NCBI GenBank assembly: GCA_902490335.1
Contig: CABUDL010000001.1
Location: 124,001 to 188,000 of the forward strand
From: an uncultured Clostridium sp.
GTDB taxonomy: Bacteria > Bacillota > Clostridia > Oscillospirales > Ruminococcaceae
Direction: 5' to 3'
Length of the DNA stretch: 64,000 nucleotides
This document shows positions 24,282 to 32,160 of the stretch, piece after piece (the first letter of the stretch is position 1; each line of letters starts with the position of its first letter). The position numbers and the translations under genes were made by a program. The notes beneath the pieces were generated by a model, which saw only the letters and a list, made by a program, of their open reading frames with translations, had not been told where the DNA came from and searched no databases.

Positions 24282-24797
24282 ATGCTGCTTGACCTGAGAA
24301 GAGTGTTCGAAGGCGACGACCAGAGGGTGCCGTTTGCGCATCAGATGGATTTGAGCCAGATAGAGCAATGGGGTGACCGCCCGTTCGCGGAGCCGGTACA
24401 GCTTGAGGGTTATGTGCAGAACCGTGCGGGAATCGTTACGGTGCATTACACAGCCAGCTACCTTCTTTCCACAGCTTGTGCCCGCTGCCTGGACCCGGTA
24501 GAGCGCAGGGTCCGTCAGGACTTTGACCACACTGTGGTCAGAAAGCTCAACCAGCAGGAGGACGATGATTACATCGTCTGCGAGGACGGCATTTTGGACC
24601 TGGACTTGATTGCACAGGACGACATACTTCTTGAGCTACCAATCAGGATGTTGTGTTCGGAGGACTGCAAGGGTCTGTGTCCGGTTTGTGGCTGCAACCG
24701 GAACCGTGAACAGTGCGGTTGTCAGCAGCCGGAATGGGAGCCACAGGGCAGAACGGTCCGACCGTTTGCTGACCTGGAGTGGTCCGACGAAGAGTAA
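24282..24797 (+). CDS. yceD: DUF177 / YceD family protein
   Basis: A 171-residue YceD (DUF177) protein, the usual partner of rpmF. The C-terminal half carries the family cysteines: CARCLDPV near 65, then CSEDCKGLCPVCGCNRNREQCGC near 125-148, probably a metal site. In plants and bacteria the family is linked to 23S rRNA accumulation and ribosome assembly; the exact role is unsettled. I use the ATG at 24282 with AAAGGAAG upstream; a start 22 codons earlier would cross the leader stem. L32 follows after 72 bases. Confidence 0.85.
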   Translation: MLLDLRRVFEGDDQRVPFAHQMDLSQIEQWGDRPFAEPVQLEGYVQNRAGIVTVHYTASYLLSTACARCLDPVERRVRQDFDHTVVRKLNQQEDDDYIVCEDGILDLDLIAQDDILLELPIRMLCSEDCKGLCPVCGCNRNREQCGCQQPEWEPQGRTVRPFADLEWSDEE

Positions 24798-24869
24798 GTT
24801 TTCGCCGGCAGGGTCCCAAAAACTTTTGTTTTATAATTTTATGATAATGTTTTAAGGAGATGCGCAAAA

Positions 24870-25049
24870 ATGGCAGTACCGAAGAGAAAAGTATCCAGAG
24901 CACGCAGAGATAAAAGACGTTCCAATGTTTGGAAACTCGACACACCAGCATTTTCCGTCTGCCCACAGTGCGGCGAGCTGAAGACTCCACACAGAGTATG
25001 CGGCAACTGCGGCTACTACAAAGGCAGAGAGATCATCAAAAAAGACTAA
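24870..25049 (+). CDS. rpmF: 50S ribosomal protein L32
   Basis: A 59-residue ribosomal protein with the standard L32 start MAVPKRKVSRARRDKRRSN and a zinc-binding pair of knuckles, CPQC and CGNC, in the second half, so this is the zinc (C+) form. AAGGAG lies 9 bases before the ATG. It follows yceD in the common order; plsX, often next, is absent, and a terminator closes the unit. Confidence 0.97.
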   Translation: MAVPKRKVSRARRDKRRSNVWKLDTPAFSVCPQCGELKTPHRVCGNCGYYKGREIIKKD

Positions 25050-25083
25050 TTGCATCTTTTTTTGACTGGATGTTTTTGAACAT

Positions 25084-25129
25084 GAAGGGCAGAGGGGAAG
25101 GTCTTTCCCTTCCTGCCCTCTTTTTTATG
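25084..25129 (+). terminator. Terminator after rpmF
   Basis: AAGGGCAGAGGGGAAGG pairs with CCCTTCCTGCCCTC with one bulge, ending in six T. Confidence 0.85.
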
Positions 25130-25160
25130 CTGCAAACCAAGCGGACAGGAGGCGGTGCGG

Positions 25161-26474
25161 ATGGCAGTCAGAATCACCAGCGTTGAACCGGGCAGTCCGG
25201 CAAGACGGGCAAGGATACACAGGGGAGATACCTTGATCAGCATCAACGGAAACGCAATCACCGATGTGCTCGATTACCGGTTTTATATGACCGACGAGCA
25301 TCTGGAAATCCTGCTGTGTGACCAGGAAAAGAAGCTGCGCACAGTCGTGGTGGAAAAAGACGAGTACGACGATTTGGGACTGGAGTTTGAAACCTATCTG
25401 ATGGACCGTCAGATGGGCTGCAAAAACGCCTGCATCTTCTGCTTTGTCGACCAGACGCCGCCGGGAATGCGCAAGAGCCTTTACTTTAAGGACGACGACA
25501 CCCGAATGTCCTTTCTGTTTGGCAACTACACCACCCTTACCAACCTCAAGGAGGGTGACATCCAGCGGATTATCAAAATGCACATCAGTCCCATCAATAT
25601 CTCCATCCAGACGATGAACCCTGCGCTGCGGGTGCAGATGATGAAGAATCCGTTTGCGGGGGAATCGCTCAAATTTGTGCGGATGCTCACCGAGGGCGGA
25701 ATCAAAATCAACACCCAGATTGTGCTGTGTCCCGGCTACAACGATGGGGAGGAGCTGGAATACAGCCTTTCCGAGCTGGCAAAGCTGGGACCGAATGTGC
25801 AGAGTATCGCGGTGGTCCCGGTCGGCTTGACCCGCTACCGGGAAAAGTTGACGCCGCTGCGTGGCTTTTTTCCACAGGAGGCGGTGGAGGTTGTTAAAAC
25901 GATGGAGCGCTGGGGAGAATATTTCTGCAAGGAGTATGGCGCCCGCACCGCTTACGCCTCGGATGAGTTTTACATCCTTGCCGGAAAGGATTTTCCGCCG
26001 TATGAATTTTATGAGGACTTTGCCCAGCTGGAAAACGGCGTGGGTATGATGACGCTGATGCAGCACGATTTTACACAGGCGCTCAAGGAGGCGCAGCTCG
26101 AGCAGTCCCCTGCCGCACACCGCTGCACCATTGCCACCGGTCAGCTGGCTTACCCGATGATGCAGGACTTTGCCGTGCGGGTGCAGCAGGCATTTCCACA
26201 GGTGCAGGTGCAGGTCAAAAAAATCCGCAACGATTTTTGGGGACCCACCATCACAGTGGCAGGGCTGATTACCGGTCAGGACCTGCTGGCGCAGTTGGAA
26301 GGGCTGGATTTGGGCAGCGAACTGCTGATTCCTGCCAATATGCTGCGGCATGAGCAGGACCGTTTCCTGGACGACCTGACCCTCGAGCAGGTGCAGGAGA
26401 CTTTGGGTGTGCCGGTGCTTCCGGTGGAAAACGACGCCTTTGAGCTGCTGGCAAGGATGCTGGGCAGCCGGTAA
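25161..26474 (+). CDS. PDZ / radical-SAM DUF512 protein
   Basis: A 437-residue protein of the DUF512 family. An N-terminal PDZ-like segment (VRITSVEPGSPARRARIHRGDTLISING) occupies about 3-60, the radical-SAM motif C87xxxC91xxC94 follows in GCKNACIFCF, and the DUF512 domain fills the C-terminal half. The family is common in Firmicutes and cyanobacteria beside der, plsY and gpsA, as here, but its reaction is unknown. I choose the ATG at 25161, eight bases after AGGAGG; the GTG at 25155 is too close to that site. No other gene lies between it and der. Confidence 0.85.
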   Translation: MAVRITSVEPGSPARRARIHRGDTLISINGNAITDVLDYRFYMTDEHLEILLCDQEKKLRTVVVEKDEYDDLGLEFETYLMDRQMGCKNACIFCFVDQTPPGMRKSLYFKDDDTRMSFLFGNYTTLTNLKEGDIQRIIKMHISPINISIQTMNPALRVQMMKNPFAGESLKFVRMLTEGGIKINTQIVLCPGYNDGEELEYSLSELAKLGPNVQSIAVVPVGLTRYREKLTPLRGFFPQEAVEVVKTMERWGEYFCKEYGARTAYASDEFYILAGKDFPPYEFYEDFAQLENGVGMMTLMQHDFTQALKEAQLEQSPAAHRCTIATGQLAYPMMQDFAVRVQQAFPQVQVQVKKIRNDFWGPTITVAGLITGQDLLAQLEGLDLGSELLIPANMLRHEQDRFLDDLTLEQVQETLGVPVLPVENDAFELLARMLGSR

Positions 26475-26523
26475 GAAAGAGAACGAAGAAAAGAACGATT
26501 CTACTAGAAAGTGAGGTCAGGAT

Positions 26524-27861
26524 ATGGCAGTCAGACCAATCGTTGCAGTGGTGGGTCGCCCGAATGTGGGAAAATCCACCCTGTTCAATAAGCTGATCGG
26601 GCAGCGGCTCTCCATCGTGGAGGATACCCCGGGAGTGACCCGCGACCGTATCTATTCAGCCTGCGAATGGCGCAACCATGAAATCATGCTGGTCGATACC
26701 GGTGGTATCGAGCCGTATTCGGATGATATTATCATTTCGCAGATGCGCCGTCAGGCACAGATGGCGATTGAAAGTGCAGAGGTCATCATTCTGGTGGTGG
26801 ACATGAAGTCCGGCATCACCGCCACCGACCAGGAGGTCGCTGCAATGCTGCAAAAGAGCGGCAAGCCGATTGTACTGTGCGTCAACAAATGCGACGGAGT
26901 GGGTGAGCCGCCGTCTGAATTTTACGAATTTTACAACCTCGGTCTGGGAGAGCCGATTGCGGTGTCCTCCCTGCACGGACACGGCACCGGCGACCTGTTG
27001 GATGCGGTGTACGAGCATCTGGACTTCAGCGCCGAGGAAGAATATGACGAAAACAGCATTACCGTTGCCATCGTCGGCAGACCGAATGCGGGCAAATCCT
27101 CGCTGGTCAACCGCATTGCAGGCAGAGAAGCGGTCATTGTTTCGGACATCGCAGGCACCACCCGTGATGCGACCGATACCGTGGTAGAAAATGAGCATGG
27201 ACGCTTTGTGTTCATCGACACCGCCGGTATCCGCCGCAAGAGCAAGGTGGAGGAGTCGATTGAAAAGTACAGCGTTCTGCGCGCCTATATGGCGGTCGAC
27301 CGCTCGAACGTCTGCGTCATCGTCATCGACGCGACCAAGGGCTTCAGCGAGCAGGATTCCAAGATTGCAGGCTATGCCCATGAGCAGGGCAAGGCGTGCA
27401 TCATCGCCATCAACAAGTGGGATGCGCTGGAAGAAAAGACCGACAAGACGATGCAGGAGATGAAAAAGCAGCTGGACGTCGACTTCAGCTTTATGCCGTA
27501 TGCGCCAATGCTGTTCATCTCTGCCAAGACCGGTCAGCGGGTCAACAATCTGTACGAGCTGATTAAAAAGGTGGACGAGCAGAATGCACGCCGTATCTCC
27601 ACCGGTATGCTCAACGATATGCTCAACTATGCGACCGCCCGCGTGCAGCCGCCGTCCGACAAGGGCAAGCGCCTGAAGATTTACTACATGACCCAGGTGA
27701 CCACCAGACCACCGACCTTTGCCTGCTTTGTCAACCGCGCAGAGCTGTTCCATTTTTCCTATCAGCGCTATCTGGAAAATCAGATTCGGGAAAACTTCGG
27801 CTTTGAAGGAACCCCGATTCGGATGCTGGTCCGCGAAAAAGGCGACAAAGCACACAAATAA
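26524..27861 (+). CDS. der: Ribosome-assembly GTPase Der (EngA)
   Basis: A 445-residue GTPase needed for 50S ribosome assembly. It has two tandem G domains, each with its own P-loop: GRPNVGKST at 11-19 and GRPNAGKSS at 185-193. Further motifs are DTGG and DTAG switch II, NKCD and NKWD for guanine, and a C-terminal KH-like domain ending near VREKGDKAHK. Length and order match the family. A hairpin with eight T follows, which separates it from plsY. Confidence 0.97.
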   Translation: MAVRPIVAVVGRPNVGKSTLFNKLIGQRLSIVEDTPGVTRDRIYSACEWRNHEIMLVDTGGIEPYSDDIIISQMRRQAQMAIESAEVIILVVDMKSGITATDQEVAAMLQKSGKPIVLCVNKCDGVGEPPSEFYEFYNLGLGEPIAVSSLHGHGTGDLLDAVYEHLDFSAEEEYDENSITVAIVGRPNAGKSSLVNRIAGREAVIVSDIAGTTRDATDTVVENEHGRFVFIDTAGIRRKSKVEESIEKYSVLRAYMAVDRSNVCVIVIDATKGFSEQDSKIAGYAHEQGKACIIAINKWDALEEKTDKTMQEMKKQLDVDFSFMPYAPMLFISAKTGQRVNNLYELIKKVDEQNARRISTGMLNDMLNYATARVQPPSDKGKRLKIYYMTQVTTRPPTFACFVNRAELFHFSYQRYLENQIRENFGFEGTPIRMLVREKGDKAHK

Positions 27862-27900
27862 AGAAAAAGATTTTCGACAAAAAGGATTCTTTTTCCCCAT

Positions 27901-27930
27901 AAAGAGCCTCGTTCGAGGCTCTTTTTTTTC
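27901..27930 (+). terminator. Terminator after der
   Basis: AAAGAGCCTCG and CGAGGCTCTTTTTTTT pair with a two-base loop. Confidence 0.9.
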
Positions 27931-27970
27931 TCTGATGAATCGGAAAGTCTGAAATCGAAGGGAAAAGGGC

Positions 27971-27999
27971 TTGCAATATAGTGAAACAGTTGATACAAT
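27971..27999 (+). promoter_or_regulatory. plsY-gpsA promoter
   Basis: TTGCAA (27971-27976), 17 bases, TACAAT (27994-27999). Confidence 0.6.
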
Positions 28000-28021
28000 G
28001 TACTGGAGGAGGATGAGAAGA

Positions 28022-28699
28022 ATGGAATCTCAAATCATGCTCAATCTTGCAGCGTGCGTGTTGGCGGGTCTGGTGGCTTACCTGTTGGGAAGCATCAGCT
28101 TTGCCGTCATCGTTTCCAGAATCTATGCACATGATGATGTTCGGAAATACGGAAGTAAAAATGCAGGGATGACCAATATCCTGCGTACCTATGGCAAGCT
28201 GCCGGCATTCTTTACCCTGCTGGGCGATTTTTTCAAGGGTGTTCTGGCAGTGCTGATTGGCAGATGGATTTTTTCGCTGATGGGCGTTACTGCTTTTGAT
28301 GCGGGCTACCTTGCCGGATTTTTTGCCCTGTTGGGTCATCTGTACCCCATCTTTTTTGGATTCAAGGGCGGCAAAGGAGTGCTGACCTCGCTGGGAATCA
28401 TCCTGGTGGTCAACCCGCTGGTGCTGCTGATTTTACTGATTATCTTTTTGCCGGTGCTGTTCATCACCCGAATCGTTTCGCTGGTGTCAATCACCGGTGC
28501 GATGCTCTACCCGTTTATCACCCTGATTGTGGATTTGTGTCTGCGCCGACCGGTGCTGTTCGACTTTTTGTTTGCAGCGCTGTTTTCGGTGATTGTCATT
28601 TATAAACATAGGGAGAACATCAAGCGGCTGCTCAACGGCACCGAGCGGAGAATCGGCGACAAAAAGCCGTCGCAGGAGCCTTCAGAGCCGCACAAGTAA
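28022..28699 (+). CDS. plsY: Acyl-phosphate glycerol-3-phosphate acyltransferase
   Basis: Transfers acyl groups from acyl-phosphate to glycerol-3-phosphate, the first step of phospholipid synthesis, within the cytoplasmic membrane. The 225-residue protein has about six helices and the PlsY motifs: LLGSISFAVIVSR near 22, KYGSKNAGMTNILR near 42-55, GHLYPIFFGFKGGKG near 103-118, and a C-terminal KHRENIKRLLNGTE. I use the ATG at 28022 with GGAGGAGG upstream; the longer in-frame start overlaps the promoter. gpsA, which makes its substrate, follows after 50 bases. Confidence 0.95.
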   Translation: MESQIMLNLAACVLAGLVAYLLGSISFAVIVSRIYAHDDVRKYGSKNAGMTNILRTYGKLPAFFTLLGDFFKGVLAVLIGRWIFSLMGVTAFDAGYLAGFFALLGHLYPIFFGFKGGKGVLTSLGIILVVNPLVLLILLIIFLPVLFITRIVSLVSITGAMLYPFITLIVDLCLRRPVLFDFLFAALFSVIVIYKHRENIKRLLNGTERRIGDKKPSQEPSEPHK

Positions 28700-28749
28700 A
28701 AGAAGGTTTTGCACAGAAGATTGCTATCAAACAGGAAGGAGTTGGCAAA

Positions 28750-29757
28750 ATGGCAAAGGTGATGGTTTTGGGTGCAGGAAGCTTTGGAACAGCGCTGGCG
28801 CTGCTGTGCCACCGCTGTGGGTATGAGGTGACCGTCTGGTCCCACCGCGAGGAGGAGGCAAACCGGCTGCGGGAGGAGCGGGAGCAGAAAAAACTGCTGC
28901 CCGGTGTCAAGCTGCCCGAGCAGATTACCTTCACTGCATCCTTGCAGCAGGCAGGTCAGCAGGATTTGCTGATTTTGGCAGTACCGTCCTTTGCAGTGCG
29001 CCAGACCGCCCGCCAGCTTTGTCCGCTCCTGCAATCCAATCAAATTGTGGTGTGCGTAGCAAAAGGTTTGGAGCAGGGCAGCTTCCACGATTTTTCGACG
29101 GTGGTTTCGCAGGAAATCCCACAGTGCGCCAACGTGGTTTTGTCGGGACCATCCCACGCCGAGGAGGTCAGCCGCGCAGAGGCAACCACGGTGGTGGCTT
29201 CTTCCAAGGACAAGGAGGCAGCGCGTAAGGTGCAGGATTGGCTGATGAACCCGTCCTTTCGCGTCTATGTCAACGATGACCTGATTGGTGTGGAGCTGGG
29301 CGGCGCGCTCAAAAATATCATCGCCGTTGCAGCCGGTATCGCCGACGGTCTGGGTCTGGGCGACAATGCAAAGGCTGCGCTGATGACCCGCGGCATCACC
29401 GAGATTGCCCGCTTGGGCGTTGCGATGGGCGGACATCAGGAAACCTTCGCAGGTTTGTCCGGCATCGGGGACCTGATTGTGACCTGCACCAGTATGCACT
29501 CGCGCAACCGCCGCTTCGGCATCAAGATTGGGCAGGGTGTACCGGCGCAGCAGGCGCTCGAGGAGGTCGGCATGGTGGTCGAGGGTTATTCCTGTACAGC
29601 GGTTGCCCGGGAGCTTGCACACCGCTTAGAGGTGGATATGCCGATTACCGAGCAGACCTATCAGGTGCTTTACTGCAACAAGCCGGCAGATCAGGCGATG
29701 CGTGACCTGATGGGACGTCCGAAACGCAATGAAAGCGAAAATATCTGGGTGGTATAA
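28750..29757 (+). CDS. gpsA: Glycerol-3-phosphate dehydrogenase [NAD(P)+]
   Basis: Reduces dihydroxyacetone phosphate to sn-glycerol-3-phosphate for phospholipid synthesis. The 335-residue protein begins with the Rossmann loop VLGAGSFGTALALL at 6-19. It contains SGPSHAEEVSR near 135-145, the catalytic-lysine segment ELGGALKNIIAVAAGIADGL near 180-200, and the GLSGIGDLIVTCTS motif near 238-251. AGGAAGGAG precedes the ATG. It forms a transcript with plsY. Confidence 0.96.
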   Translation: MAKVMVLGAGSFGTALALLCHRCGYEVTVWSHREEEANRLREEREQKKLLPGVKLPEQITFTASLQQAGQQDLLILAVPSFAVRQTARQLCPLLQSNQIVVCVAKGLEQGSFHDFSTVVSQEIPQCANVVLSGPSHAEEVSRAEATTVVASSKDKEAARKVQDWLMNPSFRVYVNDDLIGVELGGALKNIIAVAAGIADGLGLGDNAKAALMTRGITEIARLGVAMGGHQETFAGLSGIGDLIVTCTSMHSRNRRFGIKIGQGVPAQQALEEVGMVVEGYSCTAVARELAHRLEVDMPITEQTYQVLYCNKPADQAMRDLMGRPKRNESENIWVV

Positions 29758-29789
29758 CGCCGGGGCACCGTTTTCAGACAAGATAGAAT

Positions 29790-29830
29790 ATAAGGGAAGG
29801 GGGCAAAGTTTCCCTTCTCTTTTTTTTGCG
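29790..29830 (+). terminator. Terminator after gpsA
   Basis: AAGGGAA and TTCCCTT stem followed by CTC and eight T. Confidence 0.75.
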
Positions 29831-29950
29831 GATGGGACACAGAGCGCTCAGCTTGTCAAACGGATGTAAAATGTGTTATGATAGATAAGAATGTGGCTGG
29901 TGCGTTTTTCGCACAGCTTCACCAGTCAGAATCAATACGGGGAGGCTACT

Positions 29951-31939
29951 ATGGCAGCAAAGAAAAATCAGGGATATGGCAACGAGAGCATCTCTGCTCT
30001 TAAAGGCGCAGACCGTGTCAGAAAGCGCCCGGGCGTCATCTTTGGCTCGGATGGGCTGGAGGGATGCGAACATTCTGTTTTTGAAATCCTTTCCAACTCG
30101 ATTGACGAAGCCAGAGAAGGATTTGGAAGCAAAATCATCCTGACCTGTTATCGGGACCACTCGATTGAGGTGCAGGATTTTGGACGAGGAATTCCGGTTG
30201 ACTACAACCCAAAGGAAGAGCGGTACAACTGGGAGCTGGTTTTCTGCGAATTATATGCAGGTGGAAAGTATAACACCAATAGTGGGGAAAGCTATGAATT
30301 TTCGCTGGGACTCAACGGATTGGGCTCCTGTGCGACACAGTATTCCTCTGAGTATTTTGATGCGGAAATATACCGAGATGGATATTGTTACAATCTCCAC
30401 TTTGAAAAGGGAGAGAACATCGGCGGGCTAAAAAAGCAGCCGACCAGCAAAAAACAGACGGGAAGCCGCCAGCGCTGGAAGCCGGATCTGGAGGTCTTTA
30501 CCGACATCGACATCCCGGTCGATTATTTTCGCGATGTCCTCAAAAAGCAGGCGGTGGTCAACAAAGGGCTAAATTTCCTGCTGCGAATCGAGCAGGAGGA
30601 CGGCAGCTTTGCAGAGGAAACCTTCTGTTATGAAAACGGTTTGACCGACTATGTGGGAGAAATCGTCGGAGATGCCTCCTTGACCAACATCCAGTATTGG
30701 GAAACCGAGCAGCGCGGACGTGACCGTGCGGACAAGGACGAGTATAAGGTCAAGCTGTCGGTGGCATTCTGTTTCTCCAATCGGGTCAAGTTTTTGGAAT
30801 ATTACCACAACTCCTCCCATCTGGAGTACGGCGGCTCGCCGGAGAAGGCGGTCAAGCAGGCGTTTGTTTCGAAGATAGACGGCTATCTCAAGCAAAACGG
30901 CAAATACCTCAAGAACGAAAGCAAGATTACCTTTCAGGATGTGGAGGATTGTCTGGTGTTGGTTTCTTCATCCTTCTCAACCCAGACCTCCTATGAAAAC
31001 CAAACGAAAAAAGCAATTACCAATAAATTTATCTATGAGGCGATGAACGATTTCCTCAAACGACAGATGGAGGTCTACTTCATCGAAAATCCCGACGAAG
31101 CAATCAAGATTGCCGAACAGGTGCTGATCAACAAGCGCAGCCGCGAGAATGCAGAAAAGACCCGATTGAATCTGAAAAAAAAGCTGGCAGGCTCCATCGA
31201 CCTTGCCAACCGGGTGGAAAAGTTTGTGGACTGCCGCTCGAAGGATGTAAACGAGCGGGAAATCTACATCGTGGAGGGCGACTCGGCGCTGGGCGCCTGC
31301 AAGCTGGGACGCGACGCACAGTTTCAGGCAATCATTCCGGTGCGCGGAAAGATTCTGAACTGCTTGAAGGCGGATTTTGATAAAATCTTTAAAAACGACA
31401 TCATCACCGACATCATCAAGGTGCTCGGCTGCGGTGTGGAGGTCGATTCCAAAGCGAACAAGGAGCTTTCCACCTTCCACCTGGACGGCTTGCGCTGGAA
31501 CAAGGTGGTCATCTGCACCGATGCCGATGTCGACGGCTTCCAGATTCGCACCCTGATTTTGACCATGCTCTACCGCCTGACACCGACCTTGATTGAAAAA
31601 GGCTATGTTTACATCGCAGAATCCCCACTGTTTGAGATTCGCTGCAAGGATGAAACCTATTTTGCCTACTCGGATGCGGAAAAAGCGGAAATTTTGCAGA
31701 AGCTGGGCAATAAAAAGGTCGATGTCCAGCGCTCCAAAGGATTGGGTGAAAACGAGCCGGACATGATGTGGCTGACCACCATGAATCCAAAAACACGACG
31801 GCTGATCAAGGTTTCCCCGGAGGATGCCGCTGCCACCGAGCAGATGTTTGCGCTGCTGCTGGGCGACAATCTGGACGGAAGAAAGAGTTATATTGCCGAA
31901 AACGGTCACCGCTATCTGGACGACCTGGATGTTTCCTGA
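29951..31939 (+). CDS. Type IIA topoisomerase subunit B (GyrB/ParE paralogue)
   Basis: A 662-residue GHKL ATPase/TOPRIM subunit. ATPase motifs are FEILSNSIDEAREG at 44-57 and DFGRGIP at 76-82, and the C-terminal TOPRIM domain has IYIVEGDSALG and CTDADVDGFQIRTL. The normal GyrB reading DNGRGIP is DFGRGIP here, one of several departures from housekeeping GyrB. Such a second, divergent B/A pair is common in Clostridia, usually called gyrase or topoisomerase IV; which activity it has is unknown. The ATG at 29951 has GGGGAGG upstream. The A subunit follows after an unusual 221-base spacer. Confidence 0.85.
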   Translation: MAAKKNQGYGNESISALKGADRVRKRPGVIFGSDGLEGCEHSVFEILSNSIDEAREGFGSKIILTCYRDHSIEVQDFGRGIPVDYNPKEERYNWELVFCELYAGGKYNTNSGESYEFSLGLNGLGSCATQYSSEYFDAEIYRDGYCYNLHFEKGENIGGLKKQPTSKKQTGSRQRWKPDLEVFTDIDIPVDYFRDVLKKQAVVNKGLNFLLRIEQEDGSFAEETFCYENGLTDYVGEIVGDASLTNIQYWETEQRGRDRADKDEYKVKLSVAFCFSNRVKFLEYYHNSSHLEYGGSPEKAVKQAFVSKIDGYLKQNGKYLKNESKITFQDVEDCLVLVSSSFSTQTSYENQTKKAITNKFIYEAMNDFLKRQMEVYFIENPDEAIKIAEQVLINKRSRENAEKTRLNLKKKLAGSIDLANRVEKFVDCRSKDVNEREIYIVEGDSALGACKLGRDAQFQAIIPVRGKILNCLKADFDKIFKNDIITDIIKVLGCGVEVDSKANKELSTFHLDGLRWNKVVICTDADVDGFQIRTLILTMLYRLTPTLIEKGYVYIAESPLFEIRCKDETYFAYSDAEKAEILQKLGNKKVDVQRSKGLGENEPDMMWLTTMNPKTRRLIKVSPEDAAATEQMFALLLGDNLDGRKSYIAENGHRYLDDLDVS

Positions 31940-31940
31940 T

Positions 31941-32104
31941 ATTTCCCGGGAAATTGCATGGAAATTCCCGCTTTCTGCTTCACAATATTTCCCGGGAAAA
32001 TGCTTTCCGAGAAAAACATTTCCTGCGAAACAGGGAAATGCTTTTAGACGATTTCCTGGGAAATAGAGCGGGTATTCCAGAATGGAAATAATTTCCCGGG
32101 AAAA
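31941..32104. repeat. Array of TTTCCCGGGAAA palindromes between topoisomerase genes
   Basis: Near-identical 14-base sites lie at 31941-31954 (ATTTCCCGGGAAAT), 31987-32000 (ATTTCCCGGGAAAA), 32051-32064 (ATTTCCTGGGAAAT) and 32091-32104 (ATTTCCCGGGAAAA). Degenerate versions occur at 32004-32015, 32019-32030 (TTTCCTGCGAAA) and 32073-32089 (TATTCCAGAATGGAAAT). The array starts two bases after the B-subunit stop and fills most of the spacer. I noticed no copy elsewhere in the window. It resembles a cluster of operator or protein-binding sites. Confidence 0.8.
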
Positions 32105-32131
32105 GATTTGCATAAACCGAATCACACAAAG

Positions 32132-32147
32132 GGCGGACTTCGTCCGC
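32132..32147 (+). promoter_or_regulatory. Short hairpin abutting the ribosome site of the topoisomerase A gene
   Basis: GCGGAC, a three-to-four base loop and GTCCGC form a stable stem ending next to AAAGGA, 13 bases before the ATG at 32161. It could insulate or modulate translation of the A subunit. Confidence 0.45.
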
Positions 32148-32160
32148 AAAGGATATAACA

